Below, piece after piece: positions 1 through 11,141 of a stretch of DNA of 64,000 nt (its first letter is position 1; every line of letters begins with the position of its first letter). The notes under the pieces are model-generated. The model searched no databases. It was not told the DNA's origin and was given only the letters and a program-made list of their open reading frames with translations. The position numbers and the translations under genes are program-made. The DNA comes from Dryococelus australis (taxonomy: Eukaryota > Arthropoda > Insecta > Phasmatodea > Phasmatidae). The stretch spans positions 225,362,991 to 225,426,990 of the forward strand of contig CM056994.1 of assembly GCA_029891345.1 (NCBI GenBank), in the 5' to 3' direction.

Positions 1-930
1 CCTTTTATTTACATAGAGATTACAACTCGTTAACCTCATATATTTCTACGTAACCCGTGGAGAAGGGTCAAACTCGGCAGCATCTTTCATGAGTGTCCTT
101 AGATTGCCAGTACCTTGGAAGGCGATTCTAAACACGTGAATATAAGGTTGTGAAAGCCGTCAAGAAGGACATGCACCCCCCCCCCCCCCCCTTCTCAATG
201 AAATCCTACAAGCCGCCACTTGTGAAGTGACGTCACACCTCTCACGCCAGCCTCCCCAAAGTACGATGACTAACCAGGGTAAACTATCACGAAGTGTCTA
301 ACACTCTGTCACAATCCACCACATCTGCCATGAAGCGCCCCACAACTGTCACAAGGGGCCCAGAATATAGGAAGCAGAGTGCAGGTGTTTTACCCCTGCT
401 TCCGCAGACGTAATTATCCCAAGGTTGAGAGCACTATATAAGACCATGCACACCCGAGGTCGGGAGTAATTTCCTTCTCCAGTAGCTCGCCTCAACACTT
501 TGTGTGCTGGGGCTCTCTACTGACTACCAGGTATTCTAGATCTTCAGCAGCCACTAGTGGCTGCCACCACCAGTTACCAGAGGCATGTTACGTTGCAGTT
601 TCTACTGGTTCAGCAGTCGCCTCTACTTGCTGGTATTCGCAACTACATCCACTACCCTTAAATGTAGTGGCCCCCTTTTTTGTAAAGTCTCTTCTAGACG
701 TCCCATGGGTAGATTAGCTGCGACCGAGCTATTTTCATAGCCATCAAAGTCATTCGCCATCTTGTTTAGTCTAGGAGCAGGTCGCCTACACCTGTTTACC
801 ATACGTTCTTTCCATATCATACTCTGCATGGTTAGGAGGTAGCACACCTCACTGTATTTATTTTTCTTAATAAATACATTTTGTTTCTATCCCTGAGTGT
901 TTGTATTCTGGAGGTATTTCCTATGATCAC
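1..930 (+). promoter_or_regulatory. promoter/LTR-like segment (CRE, TATA, AATAAA)
   Basis: This block is richer in GC than most of the window and has an ordered set of RNA polymerase II signals. An E-box CACGTG lies near 134, a 16-base poly-C run at 176-191, a perfect CRE-like TGACGTCA at 228-235, a TATA box (TATATAAG) at 435-442, AATAAA at 869-874, and a GT-rich stretch just after it (about 894-912). TATA followed about 430 bases later by a poly(A) signal is the layout of the U3-R-U5 of an LTR, so a solo or edge LTR is the favoured reading. No matching second LTR or primer-binding site was recognised, and the left end may lie outside the window. A host promoter is the alternative. Confidence 0.35.
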
Positions 931-2150
931 TAGAAAATATATTACCGTACGATGTAAACCGAGACCGGGTGTTGTTAAAGAAATACGGACCATAGAGTTG
1001 GCCTGCAGGTTCCCTTCAGGAAGCTGTACATCATACACACACACCATTCGATGGTTACCCATTCTAGACACTTCAGTGGGTAGAAATGTACAGCCATAAC
1101 CACTAGGTACACATCCAAGAGGGGCGAGACAGTCGACTCAGGTTGTACTGCTACCGGAGCGTTTATAGATCTGAAAGGAGTTTTACCTGGGTCTGAAGGC
1201 CTAACCCCTGTTGCGACCTCACCTGATAGTGGTAGAAAAATGGCCCACATGGTTCACTGCCCTAGGTTTGCGCGCCAGTGGTGTGGAACTGATTGGGGTA
1301 TTGAGCTCGTGTCGTCAACCACTATTAGCTTTACACTTAGCTAGTGATCTGTCTAGAGTTAATGTTGATCCAGAGTGTACTTAAGTGTCGACAAGACCTC
1401 TATACCTTTTGGGAAAAGGCACTGCTCACAGAGGGAGGAGCAAAAGGCGGCATGTACCACCACCAAGCGAGTGTGCATATCTGACTTGTCTGCCCTTAGC
1501 TAACAAACGGGAGAGAGCTCAGGTCGCCCGTCAACTGGAGAGGCCTTCCTCTCCAGTTTATAAGTTTGTTTATTACTCTGCTGACATTCGCCTGGCCTAT
1601 GATTACCATCCCGTTGTCCGTGCTCTGTTAGCGGGCACAAAAGCCAGGTGCGGGGTAGCCAAGCCCTTGTTCTGGAGCCGTGAAGTAGAATAGTGGAATC
1701 AACAGTACTGTGTTGGTCAGCACAGTACAACCGCACGTCCTCTCCAAGAGTCGCCAGTTCCAGCCAGCAACAGCGTCCACTTCAGTGACCGAAGCAGTCC
1801 CTGGTAAGATAAGTATACCAAAGCAAGCCAGTGTCCCAACCATACATATTATAGTTTCAGCTGTGGTTGACTTTATACCCAGTTGCTAACCGACACAACC
1901 AGTACAATATCAAGCCGAAAACCTAACCCAATAGTGTAACTCCAGTTATAACCAGAGTATGCCTGACCTAGCACACATAAACCACATTGACAGTGTCATT
2001 AGTTCTCTAGGGCAACATGTGTCTAGGTAAAGTAAGTCTTGAATAATTGCTGAGATCAGTCAGTTCCTAGATAGTATTATTGAGCGTTTTTAATAACTGT
2101 GTTGGCGTTTACATTGCTGGTTATACTGGTTTACCTATAATGCATACATC
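931..2150. other. moderately GC-rich unrecognised sequence
   Basis: Base composition stays higher than in the AT-rich DNA that begins near 2100. The longest open frame, 1385-1693 (+), would give about 102 residues, but it shows no motif I recognise and has no supporting context. A perfect 11-bp hairpin stem with a four-base loop lies at 1533-1558. This may be the internal part of the element whose LTR-like block precedes it, but no gag, protease or RT motif is visible. Confidence 0.3.
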
Positions 2151-2888
2151 CTTTCAGAATATTTCAAACACAAAAGGCTTTGAGACTGTTTTCCTTTTTG
2201 TAATTATTACTGTAGTGAACCTCTCATACCTATTTATTCTAGTAATAAGATTGTAACTTTAATTATCATTGAATCACTATTGGAGTTTGTTTGAATAATT
2301 ACTTTGCTGATAATGATTTTAAAAGTTAAACTTAATTGAATAATTTATGTAAAGGAGTTTGGATTTCACAAGTAGTTGTATAAATTACATTTTTGTTTTT
2401 CTCATTATTATTATTATTGCCTTTTGAGAAACAGCAGTTTTATAAGCATAATTAAAGGTTTTGATTGAAATTATTTTCTGCAGCTAGTCTATCCGATTAC
2501 ACTTTCTATACAGGAATTTTTTAAATTTTATCTTTGTTTTTATGAAAGCTAGAAAATTTATGTAACAGTACTGCATTTAAATACTTGGCGTTTTTGCTTG
2601 TTCACATTGTTCCTTCAGTCATTTGTTATTCTTTCCTTCTCTCACCCTTTTATTATAATCGACTCCCGTCTACTGTGGTCGTATAAAATTTTTAAGCTCA
2701 TGTTTAGGAATCTCTCCTCTCAACTAGAGACGATGAGGCTTATTTTATAATTTGAAGTGGTTTTTGACTAGAAATAGTAGTGATGTACACTTTGTGTTAC
2801 ATCCCTTACAGCACCCCGAAACCACGGAAAGATCCCATCCCCCATTTACCTTGAGCATTGTAAAGTGAGGACCCCCATCCCTTTATAG

Positions 2889-2902
2889 CCCCCCCCCCCC
2901 CC
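2889..2902 (+). repeat. poly-C run (14)
   Basis: An uninterrupted run of 14 C just upstream of the LINE fragment. It is one of three long poly-C runs in the window. Confidence 0.9.
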
Positions 2903-2964
2903 TCTTTTACCATTTTACTACCTCATTCTGAATTTTTTTTACACTTTGGTAAGTGCCTCATTGA

Positions 2965-3520
2965 GATAGGTGAAGGAGAAGGCGTATGGCACAATGGTAC
3001 AGCCAATGTTAGAATATGCTGTAGCAGTATGGGACCCATATTTGGAAGTGGAGGTGCGAGAACTGGAAAAGGTGCAGAGAAAGGCAGCAAGATGGGTGAA
3101 GGGTAGGTGGAGAAGGCAGGGGCAGGATGATGATGAAGAAGGGAACTATAGACCATTAGTGGTGATGAAAGAAATGGGGTGGAGCTCATTGAGGGAAAGG
3201 AGGAAAGTTGAACGGCTAGTCAGGATGTACGGGGTGGTGAATGAAGAGGGAGGATGGGGAGGGCTACACTGCAAGCTAAGTAAGGGGGTGTTTAGAGGAA
3301 GAGGAAACAACAGTGAGAAGCTTCAGAGGGTGTGGAGGAGAACGGAGCGGGGTAGGCAGTCCATGCTTGTGAGGTCTGTGAGGGAGTGGAATGTGTTGAG
3401 GGAGGAATTGGTATCTGTGAGAGGGATTGTTAAGTTCAGGAAGGGAGTGGAAAAGGAGTTGGTTGAGTGAAGGAGAGTTGAGAGAGCTCGCCACCGGGCA
3501 GTAGCCTAATTGTGAGTGTA
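2965..3520 (+). mobile_element. CR1-like non-LTR retrotransposon, 3' end
   Basis: An open frame from about 2967 to the stop at 3470 (ATG at 2970, 166 codons) encodes the C-terminal part of a LINE ORF2 downstream of the reverse transcriptase catalytic core. The diagnostic segment near its start, LEYAVAVWDPY followed by ELEKVQRKAARWV, is the conserved post-thumb motif of CR1/Jockey-type elements. A second conserved piece, KEMGWSSLRERRKVERLVRMY, follows, and the tail ends in FRKGVEKEL. The catalytic RT domain is missing, so the copy is 5'-truncated, as is usual for target-primed insertion. A short 3' UTR ends in degenerate tetranucleotides (GTGA/TGTA/TGAA). A closely similar inverted copy lies at 45439-45831. 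The intact remaining frame suggests a fairly young insertion. Confidence 0.85.
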
Positions 3521-5115
3521 AGTATGAATGATTATGAGGTAGAGCCCAGACTTTTTCCTAAAATTTATAAGAATTTTAGGTGTTTGTGGACATTATTACA
3601 GGATATTGAAGTGTTAATACGAAGGGCATCTGGATGGCCCACCAAACAGTCCAGTTGTGGAGGCTTTTGACTCCTTGCTATTGTATTCCGAATGAGTTAG
3701 TTTTGGGATATGAGAGATTATCTTAACACATATAAGTTATACTTTTCTCTTTTCAACGTTATTTAATTACCATTATTATTTTTTAAATAATTATTTTTCA
3801 TGTCTGATATAGTTGGTTTTTATTATCTGGCAACCCAAAATTATTTTCTTATCCCCCTTAAACTTCCACCATCACCACAATATATTATTGAAGAGTACCT
3901 GATTCTGTGAAGTTAGGAAATGTGTTTGATTAGGATTATAGCTGCAGCATGTATTAAAAATCTCAGTTTAAATTAACTTCTTCTTCTGTGTATTTCTGTT
4001 AACATTGACTTGAGAAATTGTGTTTGGTTATGTGGTTTATTATAAAAAAATGTTTGAAACAATGAAAAAAAATATTTATTACGACAATTTTACTCAGCAG
4101 TAATGAAAAGTTTTAAAATCAATTTGTAACTCAAAAACTGTCACTATTACTGAAGGTCATGTTGCTGCTATTAAGACATCAGTAAGTGGCATCTGAGTTG
4201 AAAATTCATTTTACTTTCGTCTGCCGACTGTGTACTATTACAGTTCCAGCATAGAATTTTATTTAAAATCTTTTGGTTTGAGTTTTCATGTAATGTTTAT
4301 ATTTTTTGTAATTTTACCCTCAGCCCCAAGTAATTATTTTTCTTGTATATCAATGCAATTTTAATGGTAGCTGTATACTATACATCCATTTTTAATAGGG
4401 ACATGATTTTCAGTATTTCTTAAAATTCAAATTTTGTAATATTGTTTTTTGGAGACATTTTTGTCTTACTAATTTATTTTAGTAATATTTGGAATGTGAT
4501 TAATACTTTTTCAGTTTTGTGATTTTATTTTGTGTATTTTCAGTTTTCTTATATGAAGGACAGTAATTTTCTTTTTATGCTGCTTATGCGTGAAGTTTTT
4601 CGGAAGTGAGGCTTCTGGGTGAGACCTTTGAATTTATGCAGGATTTAAATGGTATAAATCCCCGGTGCCATCCTAATGCAGGCTTCAATTAGCTGTCACA
4701 GAAATAAATGATTTGGGCAGGATGCTGTGCCACATAAAGAAGTGGTTTCTGTTCACCACATTTGAAGAAGTGCCGTTTGGTGCCTGACGACATTGTTATT
4801 TGGTATGATGCCATCTTTTTCCAGAGTGATGCCATGCAGTTTTTACAGTCAAAGGGACAGACAGGTGGTTACTAGTGGCAAGATTATATGGTGAATAGAA
4901 ATAAAAGCAAAATAACAGCAAAATTGAAATTAATATACAGCTAACACCGAGATTCAAGTTAATACATCATATAATGCTGAAATTTAAGTTGGAACACTAA
5001 ATAAATTGAAATACAACCAGAAAAAATTGTTTTATCTAAAGAAAAAAATGTACTAACTTAACTTTAAATTTATGAACTATGTGCTAATAAAAATTATGTA
5101 AATTTTTTATGAAAA
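3521..5115. other. AT-rich non-coding
   Basis: No gene, mobile-element protein or structured repeat recognised. Presumed intron or flanking DNA upstream of the first visible Vav exon. Confidence 0.5.
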
Positions 5116-5380
5116 GGGGGCTGAGGTGATGCAGTGGTTAGGCTTTTATCCTACCACCTAGGTGAACCGGGTTCGATTCCCGGCTGGGTTGCTCCTGGAT
5201 TTTCGTATTTGAGAATTGTGCCGGAAGATGCCACTAGTCTGAGGGTTTTCTCGGGGATCTCCTATTTCCCCTGCTTTTTCGTTCTTGTGATGCTCCGCAC
5301 TCACTTCGCTTCACCCTCATCGGCTCTCAAGACTTTGATATTAAGAGCCACCCATTTCACTTCACTTCAATGCAAAGATT
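5116..5380 (+). mobile_element. tRNA-derived SINE, copy 1
   Basis: The element opens with a polymerase III promoter: box A-like TGATGCAGTGG near 5127-5137 and a near-perfect box B GGTTCGATTCC at 5170-5180. After the tRNA-like head comes a body shared with copies at 53455 and 59780 and, on the minus strand, 7128. Shared blocks are CTCCTGGATTTTCG, a GTTTTCTCGGGGAT segment, and a tail with TCACTTCGCTTCACCCTCATCGG then CTCTCAA. A (TA)n/TTTA stretch follows at about 5410-5440. This is the best-preserved head in the window and could represent a still-recognisable subfamily. It is not a tRNA gene: there is no acceptor stem or anticodon arm. Confidence 0.85.
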
Positions 5381-5440
5381 TTTTAAACATATTGGAGGAT
5401 GAGAAATTAATATATATATATATATATTTATTTATTTAAT

Positions 5441-7127
5441 TCAAGTTCTTATGTCGAACTTGAGTGAAACAAATGCTGTGAAGATGTGGCTAAAGTGATA
5501 TTCTATTTAAGAAGGTTGGCAAGATTGAAAGTAAATATAACAATAACTTGATTTCAATAAAAGATTTTTTTCATAAATTCTTATATAAAAAATTAGTTTT
5601 GTGAGGTAATAACCAATTAACATCAGTGTCAGAAAAAAAACTATAAAATGTGATTTTTGTATTTTAGTTCAAATGCATAGATGGTCGCTCTTGTTTATGT
5701 AGTTGCATAAATGTTAAGTGTTAAAAATGTTTGCATGAACATGTAAGTATACACTGTTAACTATATTAAGAATAAATGAAAGTAAAAGCAATTTCACCAG
5801 AAAATTAAATTTTTTAAATCAAGTTAAGCTGAAATATTTTTCTAATAATGTATTTTAATATCCTTAAGTCATTGCAACTGAATTTGGCAAGTACATATTG
5901 ATGCACACATAGTAAATCATTTATGATGAAAAAGACAAAATGTACAGTTTTATGATGAACTTTTCATTAAAATATCACAATAAAATCTTGGCTCCAGCGA
6001 TGACTGATTATTTTGAACAATTGCAAGTTCAGCTTTAATATTTTTAATGATTTTGGATACTGTGTAACGTTGCAGTCACCAAAAAAATGACTGGCTCTGC
6101 TCAGTTTCACCCAATCGGTAGAGACATGAATCTTAAAGGCGCCATATTGAAATAAAATGAATTCCAGTCTTGGATTATTTACTAAATTTTATTCAAAATT
6201 CCGAATCACAGGTCTTCAATATTCAAGTAATGTGAATTCACGAACAGTCAAATCAACGAGACAAAACGAGAGTGAACAGCGTTGCAGTAGTTAATTAATT
6301 AGTGATGTCACGTATCACTCGCATCGCGAGACAAATTTAAGGAGGTAGGAGGGAAATTAATTCCCTGCAGAGACCCTATTGACCTCGCACACTGGCGGAA
6401 ATAATTTAGTAGAAAAGAGTTTATAGGCCAAAAGTACTTGAAGTTACAAACAAAAGAAGTTAAGGTCGCAGGTGCCTGCCAGTGTGGGCTAAGTTGTTCA
6501 CCTTAATGCGTCTTCTTCACTGGTTCGTAGTCATTTGTTAGCTTACAGTAGGCACTCTGCGCTCACAACGCCACGCACCTCCCCTCTCCTCCACTCTCGC
6601 ACCTGTGTCCCAAAAATATGACTAAATAAGGGCTTGGCATGGCCTGAAATCCCTTCCCCTTGTCATATTGAATTGCATCGCAGTACAACTTATCGAATTT
6701 CTAGAACACCTTGGAAGAAAAACTGTGTACGACAGTAGTAAAAACTTTTAGCTCTGCATGCTGACGCTACCTCAACTGCTACTTCAGAAAAAGCAAACAC
6801 ATAATAGATAAACACCCTAACATGGCCACAACTTAAAACACTGATAAGGTATTACACTTCAACGCAAAAGAAAATAAAATAAACCAAATGTCTATTTTAA
6901 CTATTATTAATAACTTGCATCATTACAACTGGAACATTAAATATGTGGAGTATAATCCAGAAGCATAATGTTCTGCATATTGCAGCTAGGATCGGAGCAC
7001 AACTTTAGAAACTGTGAAAAACTTTTTAAACTAATTTAAACTATATTTGATTGAACTTTAATTTTGAGTGAGAGGAGATAAAACATTCTTGTGGATTTAT
7101 AAATTAATATTTTTGGAGCATGTAGGG
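5441..7127. other. non-coding; CpG-containing middle part
   Basis: Mostly AT-rich with no coding signal. The stretch about 6060-6620 is richer in CpG and GC and has short hairpin-prone sequences (for example CTCGCATCGCGAG near 6320), which could be a decayed LTR or another transposon. No terminal repeats or protein motifs were identified. Confidence 0.4.
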
Positions 7128-7367
7128 TGGGTGGGCGGTTCTAACATCAAGGTCTTGAAAGTCGATGACGGTGAAACGAGGTGAGTATGGAGTGGTGCCG
7201 GAATGCAGTGGTGGGGGGAAATGGGCCCAAGAAAACCTGCCGGTCAGCGGCATTGTCTGGCCCGATTACCACTTGCAAAAATCCAGGGAGCAACCCTGCT
7301 GGTAATTGAACCCAGTTCACCTAGGTGTTAGGCAAGTAGTCTAACCACTACACCACTGCTGCTTGAA
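7128..7367 (-). mobile_element. tRNA-derived SINE, copy 2 (reverse)
   Basis: Read on the minus strand this has the same plan as copy 1: box A-like GGTGTAGTGGTTAGAC near 7340-7360, a box B region around 7305-7320 that matches GGTTCAATTACC imperfectly, then the conserved body (CTCCCTGGATTTTTGC, a CTGGTTGG-like part, TCACCTCGTTTCACC). The 3' part ends near 7128. Divergence from copy 1 and the damaged box B indicate an old insertion. Confidence 0.8.
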
Positions 7368-8133
7368 GCAATAAGAAATGTTATTTATTTTTCCAGTTAC
7401 TTGAGTTATGTAATTCGTTAAAGGCAATGTTAACATATTTTGGTTAGTACTTGTAGTTTTTATTTTCTTTAATTTAATTATATAAATAATTTTGTAAGGA
7501 TAATGGTAATCAGAAGTAATTAAATTCCTATTAATTGCTAAACAAGTTTACAATTTATATCATCTCTGATTTTCATTAGTTTCATTTTGAGTCAGTACTG
7601 TCTCTTCAGTAAATTTTAATTTTCATCGTTCAGTAAAATTTTTGTTAAATAAAATACAGTAAAACTAAAATTTATATCTTTAACTGGTGCTAGTGTATAT
7701 AGTAGCTACCTGACTTGTGATTTATTTGTGAAATGGTGTGTTTTATTATGATTGAGTGCTGTATGTTTTGCCAATGTGGATGTTGTTTTCTAAAGGATGT
7801 AATAGTGCAAGTGTTGCCTTACATACACTCAGCTTGAAAGTAAGAAATTTCTTAGTCATCAAAAGACACACAGATTACATATCTCTTTCTCTCTCTCCAA
7901 AATATTTTCACACCAATTTAATCATTATTTCAAATACATTTACCACACTCTGTGGTTCATTAAGACAATACCTGCCATCAAATGTATTTCCAATGCCACT
8001 TTATGAGCAGTTACTGCGGATATGTCTTAATTTATATTAACATGGCTTGCTGTAATTGATGTAAAGATGCTTCATAATTAATTATGCTCGTGTCGTATTC
8101 CTTTAGATCCATGCATTTACTTAAAAATTAAAT

Positions 8134-8178
8134 GTGTGTGTGTGTGCATGTGTGTGTATACACACACCACACACACAT

Positions 8179-8210
<32 letters not shown>
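8134..8210. repeat. (TG)n-(CA)n imperfect palindromic microsatellite
   Basis: A TG run (8134-8157) switches through TATA to a CA run (8160-8210). Both arms carry an ATGC interruption, so the two halves are nearly inverted copies and could fold back. Frames reading through it as Cys/Val/His repeats are artefacts. Confidence 0.9.
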
Positions 8211-8216
<6 letters not shown>

Positions 8217-8552
8217 AAACATTATGGTTACGGAAACTTTCATTTAGTTTAAACTGGTATAAAAATATTTTGTGGATGGCTAGTAAATTATTTCAACACA
8301 AAGTTAGATTTAAATTTAATTGATAATACGCTACATTACTAATGCTGTTGAATCTTATTACATATTATACAATAATGAGTAATTAAATTAAATAGTACAA
8401 AGATGTGAATTGATTTTATTTTACACATTTAATTTTAATTGCAATTGCAAACCAACCCACAAAATACATATTTTCCTCACATATTTTAAAATTGTGTCCT
8501 AGTTTAATTATGATATATCTCTTTCTTTTCAGAGAATAAATATCCAATATTG

Positions 8553-8662
8553 ACACACACACACACACACACACACAGAGAGAGAGCGAGAGCGAGAGAG
8601 AGAGTGTGTGAGTGTGAGAGTGAGTGAGAGAGTGAGTGAGAGTGTGAGAGAGTGTGAGTGTG
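8553..8662. repeat. (CA)n-(GA)n-(GT/GA)n compound microsatellite
   Basis: A CA run passes into GAGAGCGAGA and then mixed GTGAGA repeats. An open frame on the minus strand through this region is a by-product of the repeat. Confidence 0.9.
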
Positions 8663-10055
8663 TATTCACGATTACTTAACATTTTTCTGAAGCCCGTCTT
8701 AAGTTGTACTTGCAGGTGCTTATAACATATCCTTCCACTGTATGTAAACACAAAAATTGTCATGTAGATTCTCTGTTTCAGCTGCTGAATGCTTTCTTTA
8801 CATTACATTTTTCAGCTCTTTCTAACAATGCTGTTGTATTTCATAAAGTGTAACGTAAATGTAAAAAATTTTTGCCATATTTAGGTCTGTTCTTTGACTT
8901 AATTGTGTCTGTATTTATAGTGGTGCGATTGGTAATTATTTTACAGGTTATTAAAATATATGTGTTACCCATGATATACACACATTACACGCAAATTTTT
9001 CTTTTAACTGTGAGGAAAAACTGCACAGGAGTTATTTAATGGTTTGTTATTGGTATGGGTTAGGTTACTTGGGCAAGCCTTAACCAGAGCAGTTATTATA
9101 ACAAATGAGCATATGATACAAAGTAAACAAGAGAAAACGCTTTTCACAATTCACCATGCTTATTTTATTGTGTTACTTTAGCAGTGACAAACAAAACCTC
9201 GTAGCTAACATTCTAAACAATCTTTTGCATGCACACTAACACTGTAACATTCATTCCAGTCATAATATTTTTCAGCATAAGTCATTTTAGTATTTTTTTT
9301 TTCTGACTGTGCTTTAGTTTTGAGTATTTATTTTGGTTCTGACAAATATTCAATTCACTGAAATATCTAAGGACATTACATAATTGTGTTTCAGACACTT
9401 AGAAGTTACAAATTTGGGATGTATTAACAGACATAGTCTTTAAATTAAATAATTACTACAGTCGTAAACATAATTCAGGGTTAAAAACAAACCTCGAATG
9501 TCCAACACTTGCCTTCACACACATACCAATGTAAGGTCCAATGGTAAAATGGCCATTTCGTTAGAACAATCCATCCATCCAACCGAAATGGCACACGTTG
9601 AAATATTTTTACACCTGCAGTAGAAAAATACAAGTTTATCACAACTTTGCTATTTGACTAGGTAGTTTAAAAGTATGTGAACAAACTGTATTTAATAATG
9701 TAAGTATTTTTCTTCAAAGGATTAGCAAACATTATTTTTGTTGATAACATTAATAATCTAAAATACCTAGCTAGAGTTCTCTGTTGCTTTGCCAAATGAC
9801 ACCAAAATAAATATTTAGGTGAATTACAAGGACCCATTATTAGGATAATGTACCATACTGGTGTTTGGACAGGAAAAGGCTTCTTGAAACAAGCTTGACT
9901 AAATGGCTCACAGCCAGAAGACAGTTGCTGCACACAAGGAGTGATTTTTATATTACTCATAGTAAAGTGTGAGTAGTACAGGGTACAATATTTTTCTATT
10001 AACAGTATGTTAGCTTAGCACATTTAAGGTATTTATTAATTTTTTTTTTTTGCAG
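8663..10055 (+). other. AT-rich intron sequence upstream of Vav exon A
   Basis: No coding sequence recognised. A minus-strand frame of 97 codons at 9667-9960 has no known motif and is treated as chance. The first half of the Vav CH domain was not found anywhere between 1 and 10055, so this intron exceeds 10 kb. Confidence 0.5.
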
Positions 10056-10231
10056 TTTCTTTGTCTCCGTAACATCAAGGTTTTTCTGCACATGTGCCAT
10101 GTGGTATTCGGCCTAAAAGAAACCGACCTCTTCGAGCCGTCCATGTTGTATGAACTGACAGATTTTTATAAAGTGCTTAACACTTTGTCGAAGCTTTCTA
10201 ACTGCCCTAAAGTTCAGCGGAGGAATATTCC
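10056..10231 (+). CDS. Vav: Vav, internal exon A (C-terminal half of CH domain)
   Basis: Vav is a guanine-nucleotide exchange factor for Rho/Rac GTPases that acts at the membrane downstream of tyrosine kinases. This exon gives 58 codons plus two bases (phase 0 to phase 2). Its residues contain FLCLRNIKVFL, then FGLKETDLFEPSMLYELTDF and KVLNTLSKLS, matching the second half of the single CH domain of Vav proteins. The pattern NIK.FL..C...FG(L/I)...(D/E)LFEP..L(Y/F)...F..V..TLS.LS is specific enough to separate Vav from other CH proteins. The acceptor is a long T tract plus TGCAG (AG at 10054-10055) and the donor is C|GTAAGT. In Vav orthologues the residue before this segment is Q (MAQ/MSQ), consistent with a phase-0 junction. 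The exon encoding the CH start is not in the window. Confidence 0.93.
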
Positions 10232-10354
10232 GTAAGTAGTTTGCTTTAGCAGTTTTTTGTTTTGCTATTACCTACTAAGGATTAGATACTATTTTATATT
10301 TTACTACTAATAATGATTGGATGTGAAAATACTGATAGTTGTTAACAGAAGTTC

Positions 10355-10450
10355 TGGTGTTTTCATATGGGTGTCTATGCATGGGTGTTGACTCATAGTT
10401 AGGAGGTTATGGGTTCATTCCTGGCTGGGTTCATTACCTGCATGCCTATG
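10355..10450 (+). repeat. weak tRNA/SINE-like relic
   Basis: GGTTATGGGTTCATTCCTGGCTGGG near 10405-10430 resembles the box B region and the following bases of the SINEs, with a degraded head before it. The body is not recognisable. Low-confidence relic. Confidence 0.3.
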
Positions 10451-10990
10451 TATAGGGTAGGGCTTCATGTCTCATGTCTGGTATGGAAGGGATAATTGTC
10501 ATTTGGTGCACATTTTTATTACCAGATTATGCATCCAGGAGAGAAATGTTTTTTTTCTGCATTCATATGTTACAGACCATGGATACCAAATTACTGTAAT
10601 AGGTTGAGAATGATAAGATGAATTATTGGGGAAAGTAGGGTTATATGGAGAAAACTGTTGGTTTAATGAAATAATGTCTCACTGTCAAGTTGTTACCAGC
10701 ATCAAGGTGTCCGTATCCAGGGTTGGCTCAAATGTACCAAGCCCGGTTGTCTCCAGTAGGATTAAAAAATGTCTTGGAATGAAGGGACATCTTACTCTTG
10801 TAGAATGGGTAGCAAATTATTCTTTTATATGCGTATAAATACAGACAAAATATGTCACTTCATTTTAGTGCGTAAATAAAGCTTAAAATTCTTTGTGTTT
10901 TTAGTTATTAAGTTGATGAAAACCTACATGGTTTTGTAGTCTTTAGAAATGGCAATTGATTTTTAAAATGTGGATAGAACTATATCAAGT

Positions 10991-11141
10991 GGGGCCGCAG
11001 TGGCCCAGTGGATAGATGTATATATTAAATGGGGCCACAGTGGCCAAGTGGTTTGAGCGATTCCTAGTGGGGCCTTGGTGGCTCAGCAGATAGAGCGATT
11101 ACATATGGGGCCGCAATGGCTTAATGAATAGAACTATATCC
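10991..11141 (+). repeat. four tandem SINE-head (box A) repeats
   Basis: Four units of about 35-40 bp start at 10991, 11031, 11069 and 11107. Each begins GGGGCC and continues with a box A-like TGGCCCAGTGG, TGGCCAAGTGG, TGGCTCAGCAG or TGGCTTAATGA, then a GATAGA/TGAGCG and an AT-rich spacer. They look like repeated 5' ends of a tRNA-derived SINE with no box B or body. No copy of the downstream SINE sequence follows. Confidence 0.8.

Noticed and set aside
1385..1693. 102-codon frame as a gene
   Set aside because: No recognisable motif, and no exon signals that fit a host gene.
8416..8763. 115-codon minus-strand frame rich in Ser/Leu/Thr/His
   Set aside because: It runs through a compound CA/GA microsatellite and has no motif outside it.
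9667..9960. 97-codon minus-strand frame
   Set aside because: Low complexity of evidence: no motif, no splice context, AT-rich surroundings.
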